Part shown: positions 8,708-18,730 of the stretch, in pieces | Numbering within the stretch: position 1 is the stretch's first letter | Layout of the letters: the number at the start of each line of letters is the position of its first letter | Assembly (NCBI GenBank): GCA_027596035.1 | Contig: JADGJA010000295.1 | Location: 1 to 25,373 of the forward strand | Length of the DNA stretch: 25,373 bases | DNA from: Thoreauomyces humboldtii | Lineage: Eukaryota; Chytridiomycota; Chytridiomycetes; Spizellomycetales; Powellomycetaceae | Direction: 5' to 3' | Program-made: the position numbers and the translations under genes | The notes under the pieces: generated by a model | The model's input: the letters and a program-made list of their open reading frames with translations, nothing else | The model's database searches: none | Told to the model about the DNA's origin: nothing

Positions 8708-11700
8708 TTAGCGACTAAGGACGCTCGAGTGGCGTGCCATAAATCCTGCCAGGAGAACGAGCAAGTAGTCAGTCCCGGACAAGATTCCGCTGCAGAAGAC
8801 CCTGGAAAGCATACACACCCTTCAGCCAAGCGTTGTGCTCGGCAAGGAGAGACTCGGTTCTGGTGTGACCGACTTCCCACGCTCGTTTTCGATGCTGGCT
8901 GACAGCCGTGGTAGCCGGGTCCGCCGTGTGCGTTAGACCACCACTCCGGTGCATCCGAGGCGCAGTGTAAGCTGATGCTGTTCTATGTCTGGTAAGTCAA
9001 AACCCAGATCATCAGCACAAGAAGGACGATATATAAGACATATTTTGTAGCCTAACCGGTATGAAGCTGGTGATGCGGCTCGACGCGGAGACCTTGCCCG
9101 ACCCCTGGTTTCATCTGTTCGGGAAGAGTAGATGGATCCTTTGAGAGCGCCGAGAAGCTTTCCAAGTTCGCCTTCGATCTCATCCAATGTGTCTGTCCGT
9201 TGCAGCTATCCAATTTAAAGTACGTCAGGAGAGTGCGTAATGGCGAGAACGGTCGGATCGGCTCATATACCTGTCGCTGGTGGTGTCCAGAATGTCCGCT
9301 ATCCCCGATCGATCCTCGGTATGAGGTACCGGGATCCAAGGGTTTCGTGTGAACAGGGATGCCTCCTCGTTGTAGATGCTATCGAGACCGAGGTGAGCTT
9401 ACGTTCGACGTACAGGCGACGCGGGTTTTGCCCGTACCATGGATATCTCCTCAATTTCCTGCTTCCAACGCTCTTGAGCCACTCCCAGCTCGCGCTGCCG
9501 CACGCCTATGTTCTTTTGCTGTCGACGCAGGAACTGTTTTGCCTGCTGGATTTGTTGCTCTTCAGACCGCAGACGAGTTGCCAGAAGAGTGCTGGGACTG
9601 GCAGATCGACTGATATGGAGCATCAGAGCATCAGTTTCTAGTATAAACGGTTATTGATGTATGCACACGGACTGCTTACGAACCGGTAATCGTTCTTGTA
9701 CTCCGTAGACTCGACATCCGAACCTTCCGATTCGCCTTCCGTATAAAGGAACTTCAGGGACTCTTCCCCTTCTTCTGGCAGCTCTGCGTGTGACCCGGCT
9801 AGAGCGTTATTTGTGAGCTGACAAGCCTTGTAAATGCTGTTCGGCGGCTCTTACCATGATGCTCTGGACTCGATCTTGCAGCCCCAAGCACATCAGCCGC
9901 CAACCCGCGTAGCATACTCCTAGGTACTTCTCCACTATCTTGAGGCGCCTCATTGCGGCTATCGTTCTTTCCGTCGTGGTCTTCGAATAGGACATCGTGC
10001 TGATGGCGGGATCGTGACCGAGATCTGTCACGCAGAGCAGATGCCGGTTTACCGTGCTTGTTGGTTCGCCGAGCCGGCGCAGACGCCGCAATGTCTGCAG
10101 CAGCCAGATCCGTATCTCTTCGCTGCGCGTCTAGATCGGCTCGTCGCGTTCTGAGCTTTGCTTCCACTTCGGCAAGCTCGCGTTCCACCTTTTCGAGCTC
10201 CGCCTTTCTATCCCTTTGAGTGGCGAGCCTTTGCTCGTTTTCTCGTTGCAACGTTTCGGCTTCGCGAGAACCACCGTCTCCCTTGTTGAGCTTGGCCCTG
10301 ATCTCATCCTCTCGTTTGCGCATGCGAATCTCCAAGTCTTTAATGCGGACGTCCCAATCCGCCTGCACAGACCGGAGTTTGGCCTCTTGCTCGCTGTTGC
10401 AAGCCTTTTCTCTGCTTCGGATCTCATCTTTGAGGTACTGTATCCGTGTGGCCGAATCCCGCTCTAGAGACGCGCACGTGTCCTTTTCGACCTGCTGGAG
10501 ACTATCCACAAGTTTGGCAAGATGCTTGGCGTGCTCCTCCTCCGTACGATGCGTCGCCGCCGCTACGGCAGAGTCGTCAGCCGTATGGTCAAGTTGCCTA
10601 CGGAACTCTCTCTCGGCGCCTTCGAGCTGGGCTCGATGGTCTCTCTCCACCGCTGCTCGTTTGTCGGCAAATGCAACCTGCATCTCTCTGAGCTCCTGCT
10701 CCTGTCGCGCGGCCTCCCGCTGTCTTCCAGCAGTGAGGGCGTCGGCGGTCTGCTCCTTTAGCTGTCGCATCTCTCGCTCGTGTTGAGCCTGCTCGGTGGT
10801 CTTCCGCTGCTCGTGCTCTCGACGAAGGTCATCTTCAATTCGCTGAAGTTCCTGACGGTGGCGCTCCTTCAGTCGTTGAATGTTTCGATCTGCATCCGCG
10901 CTTTCGTCGCGACGCGCGCTCGCCAGCTGCTCGGCGGATTTACGTTTGATTTCGCTCAAGGCAATCTCGACAGCGTGCTTCTCCTCCCGTTCCGCCTGTT
11001 CGATGGTTCGTCGACTGGCGGCTCGGACGCGATCAATCTCGTCCGCTGTCTGTGTTTTGGCTTTGAGTTCCGCATCCTGCACGCTTTGCCTGTACTTTTC
11101 CTCTATGTGTTCAATTTCGACGGCCGCTTTGGCCCTCTCCGCTTTCTCCGTTGCTTCGATTTCAGCCTCCCAACGTTCCCTAGTCTGCCGCGCTGCCGCT
11201 CCAACACCGAGCCTCTCCTCACTGGGAGCACGACTAGAAGAATCTCTGGCCTGCTGCCGTGAACCGGTGGATCCGCGACGTGGACGAGGCGCGAGATTTT
11301 CGCTGCTAGCACTACTGAGTTCGAAGTCATCATTTTCTGCGATCCGGGTCAGCTCGCGGCCGCTGCTTTGTCGTTGGGGCTCGGGTGCCGGCGCCTGCAG
11401 ATCCTTGGACAAGTCCTTTCCTTTCAGAACGCTGTCGATGATCTTGTCATCGTCCTCGTCTCCCGTCAGGGCGTCCCAGTCGTCATCCCCACCTTCCTTG
11501 GACGAGCCATCGTTCTCGGAGTCCAGTTGCGGAATGATGCTTTTCGAGAGCGGAGAGGCGACGGGTGCTCCGGGCTTTTTAGCTGCGGTCGATGGTATTA
11601 TGGTTGGCAACGCGCCGAGCTTCGCAACAGGTTTTGGAGCAGGAAGGTCTCCGAGCTGAAAGGTTTTAGACAATCAGCACATAGTGTCGATCTCGCGTTC

Positions 11701-12315
11701 CACCAGGAAATCACAGATCACCTTTGTCGCCGCTTTGGCACTGACTATCTGTGACTTTGGCGGCTAAGACGCAAGGTATAAGCAAAACACCGGAGAATCG
11801 GACACCAAAGCTAGGAGTAATACCGGTCCGGTGCTGTTGGGACCCTTGGCTTTTTCCTCCGCATAAAGTTTGCGAAAATGTTCGTCGCAAGGGTGGTCCC
11901 AGATGCTCTCTCCGGTCGTGAAGTTGAAGTAGTAGATGTTGCCGTCATCCGTCTGACTTTGACATTCAAATCGTCAGATTACTCAGTGCGAACATCCATA
12001 AGCTGAGTTCCAAGTACCATGGTTTCCAATTTGGAGGAAGAGGAGCCTTGAGGGACTGCTGGGCGATCCAGAGCAAGTGCTTTTCTGTGTCCGGATTGAT
12101 ACCTAGAAACTTCGCGTAGTCCAGAATTTCTACATAGAGGTTAGCGATCAGCCACTGCTTCTTCAAAACCAGACCACCGAGATCTTCCCGCACCTTCTTC
12201 CGTTGGCTCATAGTTCTCGTCGAACCTTGATGACGACAAGGATTGAGCTCAGGAGGCGCATGCGCACTAGACAGAGGCAAACTTACTCTTCCTCAAGGAC
12301 GACCTGATTAGACAT
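8708..12315 (-). CDS. CEP164: CEP164-like centriole distal appendage protein with WW domain
   Basis: Twelve exons close in phase to 966 residues: 12315-12287, 12225-12194, 12129-12018, 11956-11824, 11763-11722, 11655-9855, 9798-9684, 9609-9438, 9378-9271, 9205-9057, 8988-8819 and 8745-8708. The N-terminus ([13 protein letters not shown], then [13 protein letters not shown]) leads into a WW domain with Trp55 and Trp77, flanked by WKPCQTDDG and [13 protein letters not shown], the CEP164 signature. An acidic linker ([14 protein letters not shown]) is followed by a long coiled coil (about residues 270-640, Arg/Glu/Gln-rich) and an SR-like basic patch. A conserved C-terminal helical block ([16 protein letters not shown] and [14 protein letters not shown]) and a final WLKGF region complete the protein. 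Animal CEP164 sits on distal appendages of the mother centriole and is needed for basal-body docking and TTBK2 recruitment. It is shorter than the human protein (about 1460 residues). The role here is inferred from the family. Confidence 0.9.
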
Positions 12316-12684
12316 GAACGCTGCTTTTGTGGCTGTGGCCGTCCTTTAGCAAGCGATCAACGCTTGCAAGACGATCGAGACCTTCCGTCCAGTCGACCCC
12401 TCCTTGCGAATGGCGTTGTTCAAAGCTGGAGACATAGGGAAAAGAGTGTCGTGTGAGGCGCGTATCCTCACTGCGCGTCAAGAGTCACGCTGACGAAATC
12501 ATTAAACAACCAGCCTTTCGGACGCAGGAAGCTCTGGACCTCCCCTTCAAGGGCCGGAATGTGGCATCGGACGATGGATATAATAGACACCAACGTCATT
12601 TGCACTGGACGATATCCTTGTGAAGTTCTCGAGGGGTCCAAGGCGGGAGCTCGTTTCGGACGGCCGTGATTCACATTCGGCCAT
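12308..12684 (-). CDS. Small unrecognised gene overlapping the CEP164 start
   Basis: Three exons are suggested by phase: 12684-12595, 12533-12472 and 12425-12308, giving 89 residues. The C-terminal part is the firmest: a FLRPKGWLFNDFVSVTLD block, then after a 46-nt intron GGVDWTEGLDRLASVDRLLK and the end SHKSSVHV. The N-terminus (MAECESRPSETSS) and its start are tentative; an acceptor at 12539 instead of 12533 adds two residues. I do not recognise the family. The stop codon (12310-12308) lies inside the CEP164 coding region on the same strand, so the two frames overlap by 8 nt. Transcripts must therefore overlap or be shared. A more upstream start, using an open frame near 12780-12850, is also possible. 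Confidence 0.4.
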
Positions 12685-12887
12685 CCGATAGTCTTTCGCA
12701 AAAGGGTCCGTCGGTTCGCAAACGAGCAGACAAAGCTCGGCTTTTGGTCCCTGCGCGCAGGAAGCGTTCACGCTATGCATTCGAGGGCGCGCAGGTCAGG
12801 ATGAGTTTGATGCTGGGCCGCTATCAGAGCAGCACAATCGCTTCAATGTCTTGACACTGGACTGACAACATGTCCGTTACGCCAAGC

Positions 12888-13939
12888 TTATTTTCCTTGG
12901 GCTTCCACCAAGTCTACTATTTCCGAGTGACCTCCGGTTTGCGCTCCTTCAAGAAGCGGTCTGGTCTCCCAACCGTTGGCCAAGAGTAACCGCACCACCT
13001 CAACGTGTCCGTTTCTTGCAGCCACAAATGCTGCCCAATTTTCAGGCCTGATCCCCAGAAGGGGGCGGGGCTCGAACGGGAAGGGACGGAACCCTTCGTC
13101 AAGGTATCGAGCAACAATCCCTACGCAGCCAGCTCGAGCAGCAGCCAGCATCACCTTGCGACATCCTCCATTTCTGGCAATGGACAATGTGTGGGGATTG
13201 TCACTACATGCCCGCATGAAGATCCATACTGCCGTGTCCAAACAGCCCCGATCCAGAGCCGCAGTCACTACATTTGTGTAGTGCCAGTCATCCAGTATTC
13301 CTGGCCAGGGGCAGAGACAGTGCCCGGACGCAGTCCGGAAGGGATTTCCTTCCAAGCAATGTTCTCGCCATTGGTTGTAAAGGTGCTGCAGGAAAGAAAC
13401 ATGTAAGGGAACGGAGAGGCGGGAATTCTCCAAGATTGGAATAACCAAGAAAACATACCTGGACCATTGCGTCCGATCCACTTTCGATGGCTGCAACGAC
13501 AATCTCGTCCGGTCGCGTGAAGTGCACGGCAGGGTACGTGTTCGTACGGACGGCGTACAGTCCAGCGGCCACAAGACGGTCGAAGAGCCCAGTATCACCC
13601 GTGCGGACCACGTTCAGGAGCAAGCGGCCCGCAATGCGCATCGGGTCTGGAAGAGGTTCGTCGGTGTGCTCCTCGTCCTCGCCCTCGTCCTCGTTCTCGT
13701 CCTCGCCCTCGTCTGCGGCCTTGTCTGCGTCGCCACCACGCTCGAGGTCCAATGCAGCCTGCCCTTCCGGCGAGGCCAAGAATCCTACGTGGGCAACGAA
13801 GCGGTCGGCCAGTAGCTGCAGCGGAAGCTTACCTGCGAAGAGCCTGCTTGCCGAGCGCAGGCGGGCGAGCAACGTCCAGTCGGGGAAGACAGCCGTGCGG
13901 CCTGGAACGACGATGCTGCGCAGGATCTCCTCAGTCAGA
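12888..13939 (-). CDS. Ankyrin-type repeat protein with possible N-terminal F-box; 5' end unresolved
   Basis: The last exon (13385-12888) follows a 73-nt intron (13386-13458), with matching phase, after an exon open from 13459 up to 13998. The C-terminal half has ankyrin-like helices, such as AFVAARNGHVEVVRLLLANG and GAQTGGHSEIVDLV, and more diverged units before them. The upstream exon begins with DSLTEEILRSIVVPGR, which resembles an F-box helix, and holds a very acidic stretch (EGEDENEDEGEDEEHTDE) near its middle. No in-frame ATG precedes the F-box-like segment before a stop at 14001. An acceptor at 13940/13941 could connect to an unseen first exon. F-box/ankyrin proteins commonly recruit substrates to SCF ubiquitin ligases; that role is only inferred. 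The start coordinate given is that acceptor-based estimate. Confidence 0.65.
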
Positions 13940-13998
13940 CTGTCGGGGCAACATGTATCGAGGCGAGTGAAGAAGGGTGTGATGGAGCGCGATGCATG

Positions 13999-14586
13999 TC
14001 ACGAAACAAAGCGATGACTAGGGCTGGACAAGGAACTAGACTAGACGAGAGACTGGAGGAGCGAGGAGGTATCTATTGAGGAATGAGAGATGACCTGTGT
14101 TGACGGTTAACTCAGCATGCTCGGGGAAAGGGCTGGGAAAGGGCCGGTTTGTGATGAGACGGCGGGCTCGACAGCATGTGCTTGTTGCTACACTCATCGT
14201 GACTCGATCCAGATCAGAGAGAATGTCCGATGGCAGCGGACACCTGGCGCGTTCTCCCTTTGACCTTTCCCCAGCCTTTCCCCGTTTCCCTCTGTGCAGT
14301 GTGTTCGCACTCCAAGAGTTGTACGTCTCACATTGCGCGCTGACCTTCCGCACCTCTGTCCAGAGTGCCCGTCCACACCACCTCTCAGAAACCTCTCGTC
14401 AACCTTTGTGCCGGAACTTTCTGGGCATCTTTCATCAAGACGGTCTCGCTTCGGCACCCAGCCATCTGTTCAGGATCTCTCAATTCTTGCCCAGTGTTCG
14501 TCGAACAAGCTTTCCACCTCCACTCCCTGCCGCGGATACGGTGACACCTCAGCACCGCTTCGGTCTTGTCTCTTGTCGGACCGCGC
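13999..14586. promoter_or_regulatory. Divergent intergenic region, ankyrin gene / HAUS8
   Basis: About 590 bp lie between the open part of the ankyrin gene and the HAUS8 start. Frames open on both strands, but none has recognisable features. The missing first exon of the ankyrin gene should be here. The half nearest HAUS8 is pyrimidine-rich. No regulatory motif was identified with confidence. Confidence 0.35.
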
Positions 14587-16918
14587 ATGTTCTCGCGGTC
14601 CGCCGCTTCTGCAGCAAAGGTGCAGGAGCGCCCTGGCCAGCATGCCGGCGCGCCGTTGCGACGTCGCAACGCAGAAAACATTCCGCCAGCAGATGATAGA
14701 AAGAAACCATCAGTCTCGATGCCATCGGGAAGAGCTCCGGTATCACGGAAGATCCCCAGCACTGGCCCTGCCGCGGCGGCCACAACATCGATCCCATCTC
14801 ATACGGCGCGTCTGCGGCTTGGAGTCGCAGGCAGCGCCCGCTCGCCTAGATCACAGAGCGCGGCGCTGGCTAGGGTACCTGTCACTAGGGAACGCGGCAC
14901 CGCCCCAGCGACCTCATCGTTAGCATCATCATCAGTATCATCAGCAGACGCATCAGTATCATCAGTATCGCGAGAGGACGCAAAATCCATCTCCCCAGCG
15001 CCTTCCGCACCTGGCACAGCGGTAGCGAAACCGGCGGGACGTTTGGTAGCTTCCCGCTATTTGTCGTCGACAGTGCAACCAGCCAAAGCTTCCATGCGAC
15101 CGTCAGCGTCCGTCAAACCGGCAACTGGTCAGTTGCAGTCCTCTCGCGAGAATCCGTCAGCAGCATATCGAACTCCTGCAAACCCGGCTGTTACCAAACC
15201 TACGGTAGTGGCACGTACGCTTGGCAGACCTCCGTCTGCAGCGGAATCTAGAAGCAGTCTGCTTCAGGAATATCGCGCTACGCAGAAAGCCAAGCTAACG
15301 ACGCCCGCTGGGCAAGGAGGCGCGACGCTGTCCCGACCGCAGCGCGATGGGGTCGTTGGCTCTAAACCAGGGCGGGGAGTTCCTGTCGTGGCGGGTCGGA
15401 GTGAACGATTGGCTGGGCCGTCGACCAGTTCCCTTGCTCAGGGAGGAAGAATCAGCCGATATCAGCCCACAAATCTGGAACATCAAGCCCGTAATTCTAT
15501 GCTTCCAACCGAAACCGCCCGCCATCCACGACGACACTCTGGCCTGGAGCCTCCACCAATACCGCCAGATCCACTGGCCCAGCGTGACTCATGGCCCGAT
15601 ACACTTGTGAGTCCTGCCTGTTTTTTCTTGAACCAGGTGTCACACAATGTTTCTAATCGCTTCACAGGATACCTTGCCAATAGAGCAGCACCATCGGCAA
15701 GAGGTTGCGTCAGGACAAATGCTAGAGCCTGTGCAAGCAGCAGCACCGCGTCGCTTTGCGGCAAGTCGAGCAACAAGCGGCGTATCCTTGGTCAAGGCAG
15801 CGGCTGTGCCACTGGTAAGCCGTCTCTTCACACTCGAAAAAGCGGAAAACTCTGTAATAAATCCGACTCGCTGGATCATCAGCCTCCTTCTCCTGTCATC
15901 CCAGCCGCTCAACCAAACCCCGCGAAGCGATCACGACCGCAACCACCCCCTCTGCGGCCGACACACCAGACCACAGATCGATCAACAAACGAAACCCAGC
16001 TGGCTCTGGAGACCCGATGTCTGCAATGGCAGTATTTGCAGGCTCGAACGCGCGCCGCACGAGCCGCTCGGACTCGTGCCGCCGAGGTATGAGGGCGTTG
16101 ATGAAAAACAAGCTTGATCGCAAGAGCCGAATCTAATGGTAGAATGAATCCAGGCTCAACTTTACGCCATGTGGCAGCGGTTGACCCGCGCTCGTGAGGA
16201 TCTACACCTTCGAGACGCGGAGGTGCGGCAGATGAAGCAAGTCCTGGACACTGTAGAACCGTTGCGGTTGCAGGTATGCTGAAAATCGGGAAGATTGGAT
16301 GGATTCCTGAGACCTAGCTCGTTCAACGAACTTTTTGTCACCCGTAGGAGGAACGTCTGCGTGACGTTGTACAAGCCCTTGACGCATTCGAAGGGGGTTA
16401 TGAATCTCTCATGAAGGCGATCCACAAGACGGTCGCAAGGCTGCCCATGGAGGGACTCCATATGTCGGATCCAGGTGCGTCATCAATCCAGCAATGTTTT
16501 GCACATACAGTATAGCGAATCCTCATCCGTTCGCAACGTCCCGTATACAGAGCAAGTCAGGAATATACTGACCGCGGCTACCGACAACATGGCAAGCGCC
16601 CTGGGCGAGGGGACGGACACGATTCATATGGCAAGTCGTTCAGAACGCACGTGGCATCACATGTCCTCATCTGACCTCGTATCCTCGTAGATGGAATCGC
16701 TGGCTGGCAGTCTGCAACAGATCCACGCGCTTGTGCAGGAAACGAGCGGAGAGATGGACGCATGCACAGCGATCGCAGAGGAACTCTCGCGCGCTGCCGC
16801 AGTTGAACAGAGCTTCGAGATCGGCTCAGTAGTGCGACCATCAGCTGATGCGGGTCGAGGTCGATACAGACCAATGGAATGGCTAGATGAGGAACTGAGT
16901 AGGCTGGACTCGGCGTGA
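14587..16918 (+). CDS. HAUS8: HAUS8/AUG8-like augmin complex subunit
   Basis: Seven exons close in phase to 641 residues: 14587-15606, 15668-15814, 15883-16086, 16154-16273, 16348-16474, 16551-16630 and 16691-16918. The first 420 residues are basic, Ser/Pro/Ala-rich and disordered, as in the microtubule-binding N-termini of HAUS8 and plant AUG8. A QWQY motif (residues 437-440, within LETRCLQWQYLQAR) matches the QWRF-type motif of plant AUG8. Helical C-terminal segments follow: AQLYAMWQRL, VLDTVEPLRLQEERLRDVV, ALDAFEGGYESL and LPMEGLHM. Their spacing resembles the region of animal HAUS8 that joins the augmin coiled coil. Augmin recruits gamma-tubulin to existing microtubules for branching nucleation. 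The identification rests on motif and layout, so it is good but not certain. Intron 6 (16631-16690) appears to use a GC donor. Confidence 0.75.
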
Positions 16919-17022
16919 ACTTGCGGCTTTGTCGATATTTACAGTCGTGGAAATGGATTACTATGTACATGGGTGGGTGGAAGTAGGCAAAAACTTTGGG
17001 GGAGGCTTTCAGGCTCCATATC

Positions 17023-18430
17023 TCAATCAAAATCCATGAAATCTTCTTTCGACGAGGCCCTGGGTGGGGAATTGAAACGCAAGCGCCGATTCTGCGGTGG
17101 ACTTGGTGGCACTGCGACGTTAAAAAATTAGTATGTCTTACCGGAGCACCAACAGGGAAGCGGACGTACCTGGCTGCGGAAAACCGGGATGTGAGGCGTA
17201 GTGTCCCCACGGCACGTGAGGGGAAGGAGACGGCGGATGCATGTATGCATATGGCGGCGGAGAATGAGCTACCATGTGGTGATGTTGAGGATGCGATGGC
17301 ATATTCAGGTGATCATGAGTTCGTGAACGGACCATGCTGAAGGCGGAGGAAGTCAACAGGAGTGTGCCGAAAAACAAAATGGTGCCGAAGATCATGGTTT
17401 TATATGATAGCGGTTCAACGAGTTTGTTGAGAATCTCGGCAAGCGTCTCTGCCCCCACTTTTAATCTAGAGACGTTCGCTCATCATCGTCAGTTCTGCTA
17501 TCGTCGGGAGCTCGTGGGCGGCGACAAGTCACCTTCCAACTTCTCGAGGATCTCTCTGCATGCAAAGTTCCCACTCTGCGCAGGGGCGCTGCATGCCCGG
17601 CACTCGTGTTCTTGGATCACAATTGTTGATAAGATAGCTTTTGGAACATTCCGAGACTTGCTGAATGATGTCTATCAAACAAACATCAGCACTATAAAAC
17701 GAAATGGTGAAACCCAGAGAATCAATATCTTACCTAAGGTATGTTCCTCAGCTTTCATCTCCAAGTCATGCCGTACGGTCAAGATGAACTGAACAACGAC
17801 GTAAAGCATAACACCAATTACAAATATCGAGAAGAACATCTGGATATAGCTAGAGTGTGGAAGCTCAGCTGATGCGCTCTCGAGCAAGATGTGTCAATAC
17901 GGTGAATTACCCGCTGATCATGTATGGCAAAACCAGCGCTCGAGCAGTATAGCCGCTTATAGGTCCCCGAGCCGAAGAGTATCCTTCCTGATACTCTGCC
18001 TCGTCCTTCTTCAGGCGTTTCCTGATGTTCTTCAGGAACGTCCACATTAGACTTGTCAGTTTGGTTTTCGGCCAGGCGCGTTCTCACTCACCCCTTTGAC
18101 TGGCACGTCCTCATCCTCCTCCTCACTGTCGCTTCCCGCCGACCCTTGCCGAAACGGATTCCTTCGAAACGCACCAGCCGGTCTCCGTCGCGGCTGAATG
18201 ACTTTGCGTGGGGAAACGACCGGAGAGGTGGGTGGCGAGGCGGCAAAGCTAAGAGCATTCCCGAATACATCTGCGAGGGGATCCGTTTCGCTTTTCGCAA
18301 GGATGTCCGCCTTCTTCTGCGCGAAGCCGTCCGCGGGTTTCTTGACCGGAACGGAATCAATTGGGACTTGCCAAGGACTGTGATCTCCAGAACGTTGGAA
18401 GTCCATTGGACCGGCTCGGCTCCGTAGCAT
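17023..18430 (-). CDS. BRL1: Brl1/Brr6-type nuclear envelope protein for nuclear pore assembly
   Basis: Six exons close to 365 residues: 18430-18092, 18029-17911, 17849-17734, 17671-17533, 17465-17170 and 17111-17023. The N-terminal region has the RAGPMDF motif, a disordered basic stretch and an acidic patch (GSDSEEEDEDVP). The conserved core follows: LPYMISGYIQMFF with transmembrane segment 1 (about 157-178), then four lumenal cysteines (Cys200, Cys209, Cys222, Cys228) in the ECSKSYLINNC and RPCAEWELCMQRDP context. VGAETLAEILNKLVEPLSYKTMIF leads into transmembrane segment 2 (about 262-281). The tail is His/Pro-rich. The family spans the nuclear envelope, its cysteines form lumenal disulfides, and it aids inner/outer membrane fusion during pore assembly. 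The gene converges on HAUS8 with 104 bp between stop codons. Confidence 0.92.
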
Positions 18431-18730
18431 GGTCGTAAAGTGGATGATGCGGAGAGAGAGGACCACGTTCAGCTATGCCTTACAATCGTGGTGAAGCTTC
18501 CGGCCGAGCCAAGTCCTCTGTTGCTAAAGAGTCGGCAAGTTGAAGGCAGCGTTGAGAGACGAAAAGGTTTCCTTGCGCCTTGCGCGTCACCCGTGGCCAT
18601 TCGATAGCTCGATTCACGCAGAGAACTGGTTGGCACGATGCACCCCGAGAATTGTATCCAACGACAAATAAAGGTATGGGAGTTGACATGTACATAAGGT
18701 GTCATAGGGCCGCTCCAGGCGAACCCTCCA

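Noticed and set aside
10220..11659. Long plus-strand open frames opposite the CEP164 coiled coil
   Set aside because: They are antisense shadows of a Glu/Arg/Gln-rich coiled-coil exon; the predicted proteins are Ser/Leu/Cys-rich with no recognisable domain.
12547..12780. Longer alternative N-terminus of the small gene beginning at 12780
   Set aside because: The frame reads well (ELCLLVCEPTDPFAKDY) but there is no clear reason to prefer this ATG over 12684; kept as an alternative only.
14097..14696. Plus-strand open frame upstream of and overlapping HAUS8
   Set aside because: It overlaps the HAUS8 start out of frame and has no domain; it lies in the promoter region.
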